Below are positions 27,781-35,898 of a stretch of 64,000 nt of DNA, one piece after another. Source of the stretch: Lentimicrobiaceae bacterium (lineage in GTDB: Bacteria; Bacteroidota; Bacteroidia; Bacteroidales; F082). The stretch covers positions 1 through 64,000 of the forward strand of contig SUWT01000004.1 in the NCBI GenBank assembly GCA_015061335.1, in the 5' to 3' direction. The position numbers were made by a program, and so were the translations under genes. Positions within the stretch are counted from its first letter, which is position 1. Each line of letters opens with the position of its first letter. Under the pieces are notes generated by a model. The model made no database searches and had not been told where the DNA came from. It worked only from the letters and a program-made list of their open reading frames with translations.

Positions 27781-28461
27781 TTATTCTAAAAACGCTACAA
27801 ACTTATCTGCCTGTTCTTTTATTTGATTGATTTGTGATTCTGTAAGATGAAATTCTCCCTTTACCCAAGCATCCATGCCTAGCTCAATGCCTACCTGGGG
27901 TTCTTTCATCACATCCATTTTAATGTATTCTAAGAGCTCATTTAGTTTTTCTCTACATGATATTGTTTTGTTTTTGCCTCCAGCACCGCTTACAGTGACC
28001 TTCTTTCCCTGAACAACAGTTGGTTTTGTAAAATTGGTAATATCCATTGGTCGTGATAACCAGTCTAAGAGATTTTTTAGCAAACCTGGGTAGCTATGAT
28101 TATATTCTGGAGTAAAAATCCAGATGCCATCACAATTTTTAATTTTCTTCCGAACATTATCGATTGATTCACGACGGAACATCTCTATATATAATTCAGC
28201 CGATTTATGATAACCAGCCTCTAATTCTCCGTTATCAGCGAAATGAATGTATGGGTCGGATACTGCATTATGATTGTTGTTTGAGGTTTGTTGTTTGTTG
28301 TCAAAAGAAAATTCAAGATCTTGATTCATATAAGGAATATTTTCAAAATCGAGATAAGAGATGTCAAACTGATCCTTGAGCATATTCTCAACTATCTTAG
28401 CTAGTTGTCTGTTAAAAGATTTTTTTCGTAATGAGCCTATTATAAAGATTATCTGTTTCAT
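27781..28461 (-). CDS. NADPH-dependent FMN reductase family protein
   Basis: A flavodoxin-fold oxidoreductase of 226 residues: N-terminal phosphate loop IIGSLRKKSFNRQLAK, IPYMNQDLEF, and the flavin-contacting TPEYNHSYPGLLKNLLDWLSRP near 115-137, which defines the NAD(P)H-dependent FMN (azo-/quinone) reductases. The electron acceptor is unknown. Between the second strand and the next helix there is a Gln/Asn-rich insert (DNKQQTSNNNHN) encoded by a heptanucleotide array at 28274-28301. I see no clear promoter box upstream. Confidence 0.85.
   Translation of the reverse strand: MKQIIFIIGSLRKKSFNRQLAKIVENMLKDQFDISYLDFENIPYMNQDLEFSFDNKQQTSNNNHNAVSDPYIHFADNGELEAGYHKSAELYIEMFRRESIDNVRKKIKNCDGIWIFTPEYNHSYPGLLKNLLDWLSRPMDITNFTKPTVVQGKKVTVSGAGGKNKTISCREKLNELLEYIKMDVMKEPQVGIELGMDAWVKGEFHLTESQINQIKEQADKFVAFLE
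28274..28301. repeat. Four tandem heptamers inside the FMN reductase gene
   Basis: On the plus strand: TTGTTGT, TTGAGGT, TTGTTGT, TTGTTGT. The array is in frame and encodes part of a Gln/Asn-rich loop. Confidence 0.7.
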
Positions 28462-28580
28462 ATGATTTTTTCTGATGAAACAGATAAGAAGAGTTGTTGT
28501 TTAAAAAGAGGCTGTTAATTTATGATCAAGAGTCAATTATTGGAACTAAGAAGTGGCAATGATAATTTATTCATTATTAA

Positions 28581-28619
28581 AAAACAGAGTCATCATAAAC
28601 TGAGACGACTCTGTTTTTA
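28581..28619 (-). terminator. Terminator behind the PFOR gene
   Basis: An 11-bp perfect stem (AAAACAGAGTC / GACTCTGTTTT) with a 15-nt loop, giving a T run on the minus strand about 27 nt after the PFOR stop. Confidence 0.82.
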
Positions 28620-28645
28620 TAGGTTCTGATATTTACAATATCATT

Positions 28646-31600
28646 TTATTTTCCTTCGCTTAATTTTTTGTAGCCTTCGTAGCGAAGTTTTGCAAATTGT
28701 TCTGTCTTTGCGAACAATTCTTTTGCTTCTTCTGGGAATGTTTTCAATAATGAGTTGTAACGAACTTCTCCCATGATGAAGTTTTGGAATTTGCTCCAAT
28801 CAGGTTCTTTGCTGTCTAAATGGAATCCGTTTTGACCTGCTTCTTCTTCAGCTGGGTTGAAACGATAGAGATGCCAGTAACCGCATTCTACTGCTAATTT
28901 CTCTTCATATTGAGTACGACCCATGCCGGTCTTGATACCGTGGTTGATACAAGGAGCATAGCAGATAACTATTGAAGGACCTGGATATGCTTCAGCTTCT
29001 TTGATAGCTTTGAAGTATTGAGCTTGGTTTGCGCCCATAGCTACTTGTGCTACATATACATAGCCGTAGCTCTTAGCTATCATGCCGAGGTCTTTTTTAC
29101 GTACTTTCTTACCTGAAGCGGCGAATTTAGCTACAGCACCTGCAGGTGTTGCTTTTGATGATTGACCGCCAGTGTTAGAATATACTTCTGTATCGAGAAC
29201 GAGAACGTTAACGTCTTCACCTGATGCCAATACATGATCTAAGCCACCGAATCCGATGTCGTATGCCCAGCCGTCACCACCGAAGATCCACTGTGATTTC
29301 TTCACCAAGTGGTCTTTCAGGTCAACGATTTGCTTACAGTAGCTGCAGTCGCATTTGCTTGCCATCTCGATGATTTGTGGAGCCAATTTTTCTGTTGTTG
29401 TACCACATTCGCGAGCATCGATCCATTGTTGGAAGAGAGCTTTTAACTCAGCTGAGCAGCAGTTGCATTCTGCTATAGCTTCTTTCATGATACGTTCAAC
29501 GCGGTCGCGCATTTGACGTGTTGCTGTTGCCATACCGAGACCGAATTCAGCGTTGTCTTCGAACAAGCTATTTGCCCAAGCCACACCCTTGCCACTTCTG
29601 TAGTTCTTGCAGTAAGGTGTTGCAGGTGCAGAACCGCCATAAATTGAAGAACAACCTGTTGCATTTGCTACAATCATTCTTTCACCAAACAATTGTGTGA
29701 TAGTCTTGATATAAGGTGTTTCACCACAACCAGCGCAAGCGCCTGAGAACTCAAATAATGGTTGAGCGAACTGGCTGTTCTTGATGCTTGCATATTTATC
29801 GATAAGTTCATCTTTGTAAGTGACTTTCTTTTGGCTGTAGTTCCAGTTTTCTGTTTCACCAAGTTGTGACTCTAATGGTTTCATCACCAATGCTTTTTCC
29901 TTAGCAGGACATACGTCGGCGCAGTTGCCGCAGCCTGTACAGTCTAATACAGAAACCTGCATGCGGAAGTGCATACCTGCCAATTCTTTAGGCATTTTAA
30001 CGTCTATAGCCTTCATGGATTCTGGAGCGTTGTTAAGCTCTTCATCTGTCATGACAACAGGACGGATAGCTGCATGAGGACATACTAAAGAACATTGGTT
30101 ACATTGGATACAGTTTGCTGAATTCCATTCAGGTACCATTGTAGCTACGCCACGTTTTTCGTATGCTGTTGTACCTGCAGGGAAAGTACCATCGATGATG
30201 TCTTTGAATGCACTAACTGGAAGGTCATTGCCGCATTGTGCAACCATAGGACGCATAACTTTATTGATGAATTCTGGGTCGTCATCATTATGTTGGAATG
30301 CGAAGTCTGTTGTGCAGTCTAAGTTAGCCCATTCAGCAGGGATTTCTACCTTGGTAATTTCGCCACCGCGATCTACAGCAGCGTAGTTCATGTTAACGAT
30401 GTCTTCACCTTTCTTGCCATATGACTTCACGATGAATTTCTTCATTTGTTCAACAGCGAGGTCGTAAGGGATAACGCCAGAGATCTTGAAGAATGCTGAT
30501 TGGAGGATTGTGTTGGTACGATTACCGAGACCTATTTCAGCAGCGATCTTAGTAGCGTCGATGATGTACATATTAATATTGTGTAATGCCAAATATTTCT
30601 TTACGAAGTCAGGGAGATGTTTCTTTGTTTCTTCAACATCCCATGGTGAGTTGTAAAGGAAAGTGCCATTATCTTTCAAACCGCGTAAGCAGTCGTATTT
30701 ACTTAAGTATGATGGGACGTGAACTGCAACGAAATCAGGAGTACCTACGAGATAAGGTGCCAAGATAGGTTGGTCGCCGAAACGTAAGTGTGAACATGTG
30801 TAACCACCTGATTTCTTTGAGTCGTAGTCGAAATAAGCTTGGCTATATTTATCGGTATTGTCACCGATGATTTTAATGGAGTTCTTGTTAGCACCAACGG
30901 TACCGTCAGCACCCAAGCCATAGAATTTAGCTTCGAAAGTACCTTCTGGGAGGATTGAAATTTCAGGAAGTAATGGTAATGATTTGAATGTCACATCATC
31001 GACAATACCTACTGTAAATTGGTTTTTAGGATTTTCTGATGCTAAGTTGTTGAATACTGATAAGATATGAGCTGGTGTTGTATCTTTTGATGATAAACCG
31101 TAGCGGCCGCCTATGATCATTGGTTTGCATTCTGCAGGGATTTCTTTGCATGTTGCGAATGCTTCAACAACGTCTAAGTACAATGGATCGCCATTTGCTC
31201 CTGGTTCTTTTGTTCTGTCGAGCACGCAGATACGTTTTACTGTTTCTGGGATGACAGCACCTAAATATTTTACTGAGAATGGGCGATAGAGATGTACGCT
31301 TACGAGACCGACTTTCTTGCCTTCTGCATTTTGTTTATCTACTACAGTCTTGATAACATCGGTGATAGAACCCATAGCTACGATGATGTCAGTAGCGTCA
31401 GCAGCGCCATAGTATGTGAAAGGAGCGTATTCACGGCCTGTGATTCTGCTCATTTCTTTCATATATTTGGCTACTATTTCAGGGAGTTCATCATAATATT
31501 TATTCTGTAATTCACGTGTTTGGAAATAAATATCAGGGTTTTGTGCTGTACCACGTGTTACAGGATGTTCTGGATTCAAAGCGCGTTCGCGATATTCTTT

Positions 31601-32203
31601 GAGAGCTTCCCAGTTAACGAGTTTTGCGAGTTCGTCTTGATCTGCTGCTTCAACTTTTTGAATTTCGTGTGATGTACGGAAACCATCGAAGAAGTGCAAG
31701 AAAGGAACACGACCCTCTATAGCTGCGAGGTGTGCTACCGGAGCCAAGTCCATGATTTCTTGTACTGATCCTGTTGCTAAGAGAGCGAAACCTGTTTGAC
31801 GAGCACTCATGACGTCGGCATGGTCTCCAAAAATTGACAATGCTTGTGCCGCTAAAGCACGTGCTGACACGTGGAAAACACCTGGAAGTAATTCACCAGC
31901 TATTTTATACATATTAGGAATCATCAACAAGAGACCTTGTGATGCTGTGTATGTAGTGGTGAGAGCTCCCGCTTGTAATGAACCGTGAACTGCACCAGCA
32001 GCACCTGCCTCTGATTGCATTTCAACGACTTTTACATTTTCGCCAAAGATGTTCTTTCTGCCTCCTGCACTCCATTCATCGATGTATTCTGCCATCGGTG
32101 ATGAAGGGGTGATAGGATAAATGGCTGCAACTTCACTAAACATATATGCTACGTGAGCTGCTGCGCAGTTACCATCACATGTCATGAATTTCTTTTCTGC
32201 CAT
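28646..32203 (-). CDS. nifJ: Pyruvate:ferredoxin (flavodoxin) oxidoreductase
   Basis: Oxidises pyruvate with CoA to acetyl-CoA and CO2 and reduces ferredoxin, the central step of anaerobic fermentation. The single-chain form of 1185 residues is complete: N-terminal pyruvate-binding domain (YPITPSSPMAEYIDEW), CoA and linker domains, two 4Fe-4S clusters (CIQCNQCSLVCPHAAI near 690 and CTGCGNCADVCPAKEKA near 745), and the thiamine diphosphate domain (FSGACAGCGETPYIKT, GGDGWAYDIGFGGLDH, NTGGQSSKATPAGA). Reduced ferredoxin could feed the [FeFe]-hydrogenase whose maturases lie just downstream. Own promoter and terminator. Confidence 0.96.
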   Translation of the reverse strand: MAEKKFMTCDGNCAAAHVAYMFSEVAAIYPITPSSPMAEYIDEWSAGGRKNIFGENVKVVEMQSEAGAAGAVHGSLQAGALTTTYTASQGLLLMIPNMYKIAGELLPGVFHVSARALAAQALSIFGDHADVMSARQTGFALLATGSVQEIMDLAPVAHLAAIEGRVPFLHFFDGFRTSHEIQKVEAADQDELAKLVNWEALKEYRERALNPEHPVTRGTAQNPDIYFQTRELQNKYYDELPEIVAKYMKEMSRITGREYAPFTYYGAADATDIIVAMGSITDVIKTVVDKQNAEGKKVGLVSVHLYRPFSVKYLGAVIPETVKRICVLDRTKEPGANGDPLYLDVVEAFATCKEIPAECKPMIIGGRYGLSSKDTTPAHILSVFNNLASENPKNQFTVGIVDDVTFKSLPLLPEISILPEGTFEAKFYGLGADGTVGANKNSIKIIGDNTDKYSQAYFDYDSKKSGGYTCSHLRFGDQPILAPYLVGTPDFVAVHVPSYLSKYDCLRGLKDNGTFLYNSPWDVEETKKHLPDFVKKYLALHNINMYIIDATKIAAEIGLGNRTNTILQSAFFKISGVIPYDLAVEQMKKFIVKSYGKKGEDIVNMNYAAVDRGGEITKVEIPAEWANLDCTTDFAFQHNDDDPEFINKVMRPMVAQCGNDLPVSAFKDIIDGTFPAGTTAYEKRGVATMVPEWNSANCIQCNQCSLVCPHAAIRPVVMTDEELNNAPESMKAIDVKMPKELAGMHFRMQVSVLDCTGCGNCADVCPAKEKALVMKPLESQLGETENWNYSQKKVTYKDELIDKYASIKNSQFAQPLFEFSGACAGCGETPYIKTITQLFGERMIVANATGCSSIYGGSAPATPYCKNYRSGKGVAWANSLFEDNAEFGLGMATATRQMRDRVERIMKEAIAECNCCSAELKALFQQWIDARECGTTTEKLAPQIIEMASKCDCSYCKQIVDLKDHLVKKSQWIFGGDGWAYDIGFGGLDHVLASGEDVNVLVLDTEVYSNTGGQSSKATPAGAVAKFAASGKKVRKKDLGMIAKSYGYVYVAQVAMGANQAQYFKAIKEAEAYPGPSIVICYAPCINHGIKTGMGRTQYEEKLAVECGYWHLYRFNPAEEEAGQNGFHLDSKEPDWSKFQNFIMGEVRYNSLLKTFPEEAKELFAKTEQFAKLRYEGYKKLSEGK

Positions 32204-32261
32204 AATTGTTACTTTTTTTGTTATAGAATTTTAATTAGTTTATCATGAACAAATTATTTCG

Positions 32262-32269
32262 CAAATTTA
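32262..32269 (-). promoter_or_regulatory. -7 box for PFOR
   Basis: TAAATTTG followed by CG on the minus strand, with a leader of about 55 nt, longer than for most genes here. Confidence 0.5.
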
Positions 32270-32300
32270 CTTTTTTTTTATTATTATCACAAAAAAATAT

Positions 32301-32324
32301 AAAAAAAGCGGAATATAATTCCGC
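32301..32324 (-). terminator. Rho-independent terminator of the Cys/His-rich lipoprotein gene
   Basis: GCGGAAT / ATTCCGC stem with a 3-nt loop, followed on the minus strand by seven T, 36 nt after the stop. Confidence 0.85.
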
Positions 32325-32359
32325 CTATATTTGATAAGATCAATTATGTCTTGCTAATA

Positions 32360-32968
32360 TCAATGCTTATGACCATTGCATCCTGAATGATCGTGTCCGC
32401 AACCTGCATGATTGTGAGCTGCTTCTTGTCCTTCTGGTTTGTTTTCTCTGCAAGCTGATAGATTCTTGCCTTCACAAGCTGAATGTTTTTCTTTGCAGTG
32501 TTGTAACATCTTTTCTATCATAGCTTTTTGTTCGTCTAAAGATAGATTGTCGAAGTTTTCACATGCTGATTTGCATTCTGATTTTTTGTCATTGCAAGCT
32601 TCTTTGTTTTTGTCGCATTCAGATTTCTGTGATTCACAAGCAGAGGCTTTTTCTTCTTTACATTGTTTCATGCAAGCTTTAAACTCAGCTATAACAGCTT
32701 TCTTGTCCTCATCATTAAGTTCAGCCCATTTGTCTAACTTTTCCATAATAGTTTTCATCTCTGGCTTCATCTCGCATGATGCATGATTGTGACCACTGCA
32801 ATTATGTTCGTGTTTGCCGTCGCAATTATGCTCGTGTTTGCCGTCACATTTTTGTTCACATTTAGTTTCCTGTTTAGTACATTTTTGTTCACCTTTTGAA
32901 TTGCTGTTACAGCAACTGCCTAATAATACCGCCAAGCCTAAGCTTAAAGCAAAAATAACTTTCTTCAT
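32360..32968 (-). CDS. Cys/His-rich lipoprotein, unknown, probably metal-binding
   Basis: About 202 residues from ATG 32968 (MKKVIFALSLGLAVLLGSC, lipobox Cys19); the longer frame to 33007 overlaps the promoter. The mature protein has about 20 Cys and 14 His. The unit HEHNCDGK occurs twice in tandem plus a third degenerate copy, then two helical modules with regularly spaced Cys (AEFKACMKQCKEEK and EKMLQHCKEKHSAC), and a tail rich in HNH, GHDH and GHKH. I do not recognise a family. Metal binding or storage at the cell envelope is inferred from composition only. It is a single-gene unit with its own promoter and terminator. Confidence 0.8.
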   Translation of the reverse strand: MKKVIFALSLGLAVLLGSCCNSNSKGEQKCTKQETKCEQKCDGKHEHNCDGKHEHNCSGHNHASCEMKPEMKTIMEKLDKWAELNDEDKKAVIAEFKACMKQCKEEKASACESQKSECDKNKEACNDKKSECKSACENFDNLSLDEQKAMIEKMLQHCKEKHSACEGKNLSACRENKPEGQEAAHNHAGCGHDHSGCNGHKH

Positions 32969-33006
32969 TTTGTTCGATATATTTGTTAATAAATAATTTG
33001 ATTGCA

Positions 33007-33014
33007 CAAAGATA
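33007..33014 (-). promoter_or_regulatory. -7 box for the Cys/His-rich lipoprotein
   Basis: TATCTTTG on the minus strand, 38 nt before the preferred ATG at 32968 and immediately upstream of the apparent start at 33007. Confidence 0.55.
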
Positions 33015-33096
33015 CAATTTTTTCCTCAGAATGAAAATATAATCGTAAAATATTTTTTTACTTTTTTAAAACCCTTTATAATTATAATTTTTCGGT

Positions 33097-33104
33097 TATC
33101 TTTG
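33097..33104 (+). promoter_or_regulatory. -7 box for the sialidase gene
   Basis: TATCTTTG followed by CAG, 10 nt before the ATG. Confidence 0.62.
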
Positions 33105-33114
33105 CAGAAAAAAG

Positions 33115-34224
33115 ATGAAAAGATTACATTTGCCTTTATTGATATTGTTTTTTATTTTATCATCTTGTGCTGAAAAAGACTCATTTGATGGTTTTACACG
33201 TACTGTGATATATCGTCAAGGTGATTACGATTCAAAATTCTATAGGATACCAGCCATTATAACCGCAAAAGATGGTAGTTTGGTTATTTTTACAGATAAA
33301 AGAAAAGAGAATGAGGTTGATTTGCCTGAAGATATAGATATTTTATGTAATTATAGTACTGATGGAGGTTTGACTTGGAGTGAGCCATATACTTTGGCTC
33401 AGGGCTTTGGTTACATGGAAGGTGTAGGTGATTGTGCTGTCACTTATACTAATGATGAGAATGGTCTTATTGCGGTTTTTGTTGGAGGTCAAGGCTTCTG
33501 GACATCATCATCGACAAATCCTAACCGTACTTATAAATCAGTGAGTTATGATAATGGAAGGACTTGGTCTGAACCTGAAGATATCACTCATTTTATCTTT
33601 GGGGATGAATGTAATGATTCCATAAGAAGAAGGTGGCGAGCTTCATTTTGTGCATCTGGTAATGGATTGCTTGCCAGCAATGGAAGAATTATGTTTGTGG
33701 CATGTGTACGTGAGACGGCTGCTTATTCTATAAATAATTATGTCATTTATTCTGATGATAACGGACATACTTGGAATGTGTCGGGGCGAGCTTCTGTCGG
33801 AGGCGATGAGGCTAAACTTATTGAACTTAAAAATGGAGATATTCTTATGAGTATCAGAACAAAAGGGGAGAGGATGTATAATATTTCATGCGATGGCGGT
33901 ATCACATGGAATGAGACACACAGCACATGGCCCGATCTGCTTGATCCAGCATGTAATGGAGATATTATAAGATACGATGAAAATACTTTATTACATAGTC
34001 TGCCTTCATCCGAAGGAAGACATGATGTCGCAATATATGTGTCAAAGGATGAAGGTAAATCATGGCCGCATAAAAAAATAATAGTACCTCGTTATTCGGC
34101 TTATTCCTCAATGTGCATACTTCCTGATAAGACGATAGGCTTTTATGTAGAAGAGAAGGAAACTGACAGTACAGGTTATGAAATGGTTTTCTATAGATTT
34201 CCCATAAGTTATTTATATGATTGA
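33115..34224 (+). CDS. Exo-alpha-sialidase (GH33-type), lipoprotein
   Basis: Releases terminal sialic acid from host glycans. Lipoprotein signal with Cys18 (LFFILSSC). The six-bladed propeller marks are the YRIPAII motif (Arg44 in the arginine triad) and five Asp-boxes: STDGGLTW (81-88), SYDNGRTW (144-151), SDDNGHTW (213-220), SCDGGITW (258-265) and SKDEGKSW (310-317). Glu232 (GDEAKLIEL) and Arg248 (SIRTKGER) fit the catalytic base pair and second arginine. No catabolic nan genes are adjacent. The 369-residue length means a bare catalytic domain without lectin modules. Confidence 0.9.
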   Translation: MKRLHLPLLILFFILSSCAEKDSFDGFTRTVIYRQGDYDSKFYRIPAIITAKDGSLVIFTDKRKENEVDLPEDIDILCNYSTDGGLTWSEPYTLAQGFGYMEGVGDCAVTYTNDENGLIAVFVGGQGFWTSSSTNPNRTYKSVSYDNGRTWSEPEDITHFIFGDECNDSIRRRWRASFCASGNGLLASNGRIMFVACVRETAAYSINNYVIYSDDNGHTWNVSGRASVGGDEAKLIELKNGDILMSIRTKGERMYNISCDGGITWNETHSTWPDLLDPACNGDIIRYDENTLLHSLPSSEGRHDVAIYVSKDEGKSWPHKKIIVPRYSAYSSMCILPDKTIGFYVEEKETDSTGYEMVFYRFPISYLYD

Positions 34225-34238
34225 TAATTAGTTTGTTG

Positions 34239-34535
34239 CTACTCTTTTGCTTCAATAATATAAATTACTTCATTGTCGCGTTTCATCATATATTTCTCTC
34301 TGGCGATTTTTTCCATCAGTAAGGAATCTTTGTGAAATTCGTTGAGAAAATCTTCTTCTTTCTTGATTTCTTTATCGTAATAATCTACTTGTTCCTGCAC
34401 CTGCCTTAGTTTTCTAAAACTTTTTATCTGATTAAATATATTGTACTTGTCAGTGAATAAAATTATGACCGCAAATATTAATGTTGCGATAATGTATTTG
34501 TTGTTAAATTTCTTTATGAATTCTTTGAAGTTCAT
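34239..34535 (-). CDS. FtsB/DivIC-type septum formation protein
   Basis: A small bitopic protein of 98 residues: short basic cytoplasmic start, one membrane helix (about 14-30: YIIATLIFAVIILF), then a coiled coil (about 35-70, FRKLRQVQEQVDYYDKEIKKEEDFL) and a C-terminal IAREKYMMKRDNEVIYII that fits the family ending. Such proteins join the FtsL/FtsQ divisome subcomplex. It lies 9 nt behind the YqaE gene. Confidence 0.82.
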   Translation of the reverse strand: MNFKEFIKKFNNKYIIATLIFAVIILFTDKYNIFNQIKSFRKLRQVQEQVDYYDKEIKKEEDFLNEFHKDSLLMEKIAREKYMMKRDNEVIYIIEAKE

Positions 34536-34544
34536 ACCTGTGAA

Positions 34545-34703
34545 TTAGTTTCTAGTTTTGTTTAAGATTATTAAAGCTGCGATAATGCCAGGAATCCAAC
34601 CGCATAATGTTAATAGAAACACTATTAAAATAGAACCACAACCTTGATCCAATACAGATAAGGGAGGAAAGATAATTGATAAGATGACTCTAAATAATGA
34701 CAT
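34545..34703 (-). CDS. YqaE/Pmp3 family membrane protein
   Basis: A 52-residue protein too short for routine ORF calls. It reads MSLFRVILSIIFPPLSVLD, then QGCGSILIVFLLTLCGWIPG and AALIILN, the two-helix pattern of the YqaE/Pmp3 (UPF0057) family, linked in yeast and plants to membrane potential and salt stress. The conserved PP near residue 13 and the GWIPG turn are both present. It has its own promoter and leads the operon with the divIC-like gene. Confidence 0.85.
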   Translation of the reverse strand: MSLFRVILSIIFPPLSVLDQGCGSILIVFLLTLCGWIPGIIAALIILNKTRN

Positions 34704-34719
34704 TTACGATTGTTTTTTG

Positions 34720-34727
34720 CAAAGATA
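34720..34727 (-). promoter_or_regulatory. -7 box for yqaE-divIC
   Basis: TATCTTTG followed by C on the minus strand, 16 nt before the YqaE ATG. Confidence 0.6.
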
Positions 34728-34842
34728 ATAATTGTTTTAGAAAAACATGAAGAAAAGAAAATTTTTTTCTGTTTGTTATAAAATTTTGTTCATAAGGGAA
34801 ATTATTGAACTTCTCTTATGATAGCGAATGATAATGGATGTG

Positions 34843-35298
34843 TCAATGCAACGAATTCTCCATGAGTCCTATTATTCTTTCCAGCCATTCTTTGTCTGTT
34901 TCATCGAAAGTGGCGAATTTTTCACTGTCAACGTCAAGAACCGCAACAACTTCATTGTTTTTGAACATAGGAACAACAATTTCGCTATTGGAAGCACTGC
35001 TGCATGCAATATGACCTGGAAATTGATGAACATCTTCCACTATGATGCTGCTGGCGTTTTTCCATGATGTTCCGCAAACACCTTTCCCATATGGTATTCT
35101 TGTACAAGCTATCGGACCTTGAAATGGTCCTAAAATAAGCTCGTTGTTAACAACTCTGTAGAATCCAGTCCACCAAAAATGAAATCTTTCGTGTATGATT
35201 GCCGCTATGTTAGCCATATTAGCGATGATGTCATTTTCATTCTTTATCAAAGCTTTTGTTTGTTCATAAAGCTCTTCATAGATTTCTTTTTTATTCAT
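34843..35298 (-). CDS. Free methionine-(R)-sulfoxide reductase, GAF domain
   Basis: Reduces free Met-R-sulfoxide. All 151 residues form one GAF domain with the family marks WWTGFYRV, LGPFQGPIACTRI (Cys65), GKGVCGTSW (Cys75) and VHQFPGHIACSSASNSEIVVP (Cys99); these three Cys are the catalytic and resolving residues. It lies 17 nt behind the first acetyltransferase copy and probably shares its promoter. msrA at 45.9 kb handles the S epimer and protein-bound Met sulfoxide. Confidence 0.9.
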   Translation of the reverse strand: MNKKEIYEELYEQTKALIKNENDIIANMANIAAIIHERFHFWWTGFYRVVNNELILGPFQGPIACTRIPYGKGVCGTSWKNASSIIVEDVHQFPGHIACSSASNSEIVVPMFKNNEVVAVLDVDSEKFATFDETDKEWLERIIGLMENSLH

Positions 35299-35315
35299 AA
35301 TGTATTGATATTCAT

Positions 35316-35780
35316 TTATATAATATATTCCATGCAGACTTTCTGCACCGTCATCCCCATGTTTTCGTAAAAAGCCTGCGCGCTAGGATTCTTCTCCCAG
35401 ACATTCAATGTGATGTTGAAACACTTCTCTTCCTTAGCGAATTGAACCACATGTTCAAACAACTTCTTCCCCACTCCATGGCGACGATAATTCTCGTCAA
35501 CGCAGATGTCGTCGATGTAAAGACTTTTGTCGGGACGTAAATTATCGCAATGACTTAAATCTTGAATCATGCAGAAAGCATAGCCTTTTACATCACATTC
35601 TTCCTCACATACAAAGATCGGACTCGTGTCGTCGTCCAAAATCTTTCTTAATTCATTTTCTTCATATTTTCTTTTTCCCTTTATAAAATAATCTGGACGT
35701 CCTTCTGCATGAACGTCATTAACTTGTGAAAGAAGCTCCAGAATCCTTGGAATATCGTTTGTTGTTGCTTTTCGAATCAT
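35316..35780 (-). CDS. GNAT family N-acetyltransferase, copy 1
   Basis: A single GNAT domain of 154 residues: MIRKATTNDIPRILELLSQV, SLYIDDICVDENYRRHGVGKKLFEHVVQFA (acetyl-CoA pyrophosphate loop RRHGVGKK) and a C-terminal WEKNPSAQAFYENMGM. The substrate is unknown. A nearly identical second copy lies at 38083, on the same strand beyond the GH97 gene; only a few residues differ (Thr/His7, Ser/Gly in the NP-S/G-AQA loop, and the C-terminal end, which is YII here). Confidence 0.88.
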   Translation of the reverse strand: MIRKATTNDIPRILELLSQVNDVHAEGRPDYFIKGKRKYEENELRKILDDDTSPIFVCEEECDVKGYAFCMIQDLSHCDNLRPDKSLYIDDICVDENYRRHGVGKKLFEHVVQFAKEEKCFNITLNVWEKNPSAQAFYENMGMTVQKVCMEYII

Positions 35781-35793
35781 TTTTTTTAACTAT
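35329..35793. repeat. 465-bp direct repeat, left copy
   Basis: By eye about five mismatches against 38105-38569. It covers almost the whole acetyltransferase gene. Similarity drops sharply on both sides, though the promoter boxes beyond it are still recognisably related. Confidence 0.9.
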
Positions 35794-35817
35794 GACTATG
35801 AACCTTTTTTTGGATTA

Positions 35818-35825
35818 CAAAGATA
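35818..35825 (-). promoter_or_regulatory. -7 box for acetyltransferase copy 1 (and fRMsr)
   Basis: TATCTTTG followed by TAATCC on the minus strand. The same TAATCC tail follows the -7 box of copy 2. Confidence 0.55.
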
Positions 35826-35868
35826 GTTTTTTTACACAATCTCCATCTTCGACTTTTACAAATTATAT

Positions 35869-35876
35869 TATTTTTG
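35869..35876 (+). promoter_or_regulatory. -7 box for the GH97 gene
   Basis: TATTTTTG followed by C, 22 nt before the ATG. Confidence 0.55.
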
Positions 35877-35898
35877 CTTTAAAATCTCATAAGATAAA

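Noticed and set aside
32969..33007. Longer N-terminus of the Cys/His-rich lipoprotein
   Set aside because: The extra 13 codons begin at the edge of the -7 box and precede a complete lipoprotein signal.
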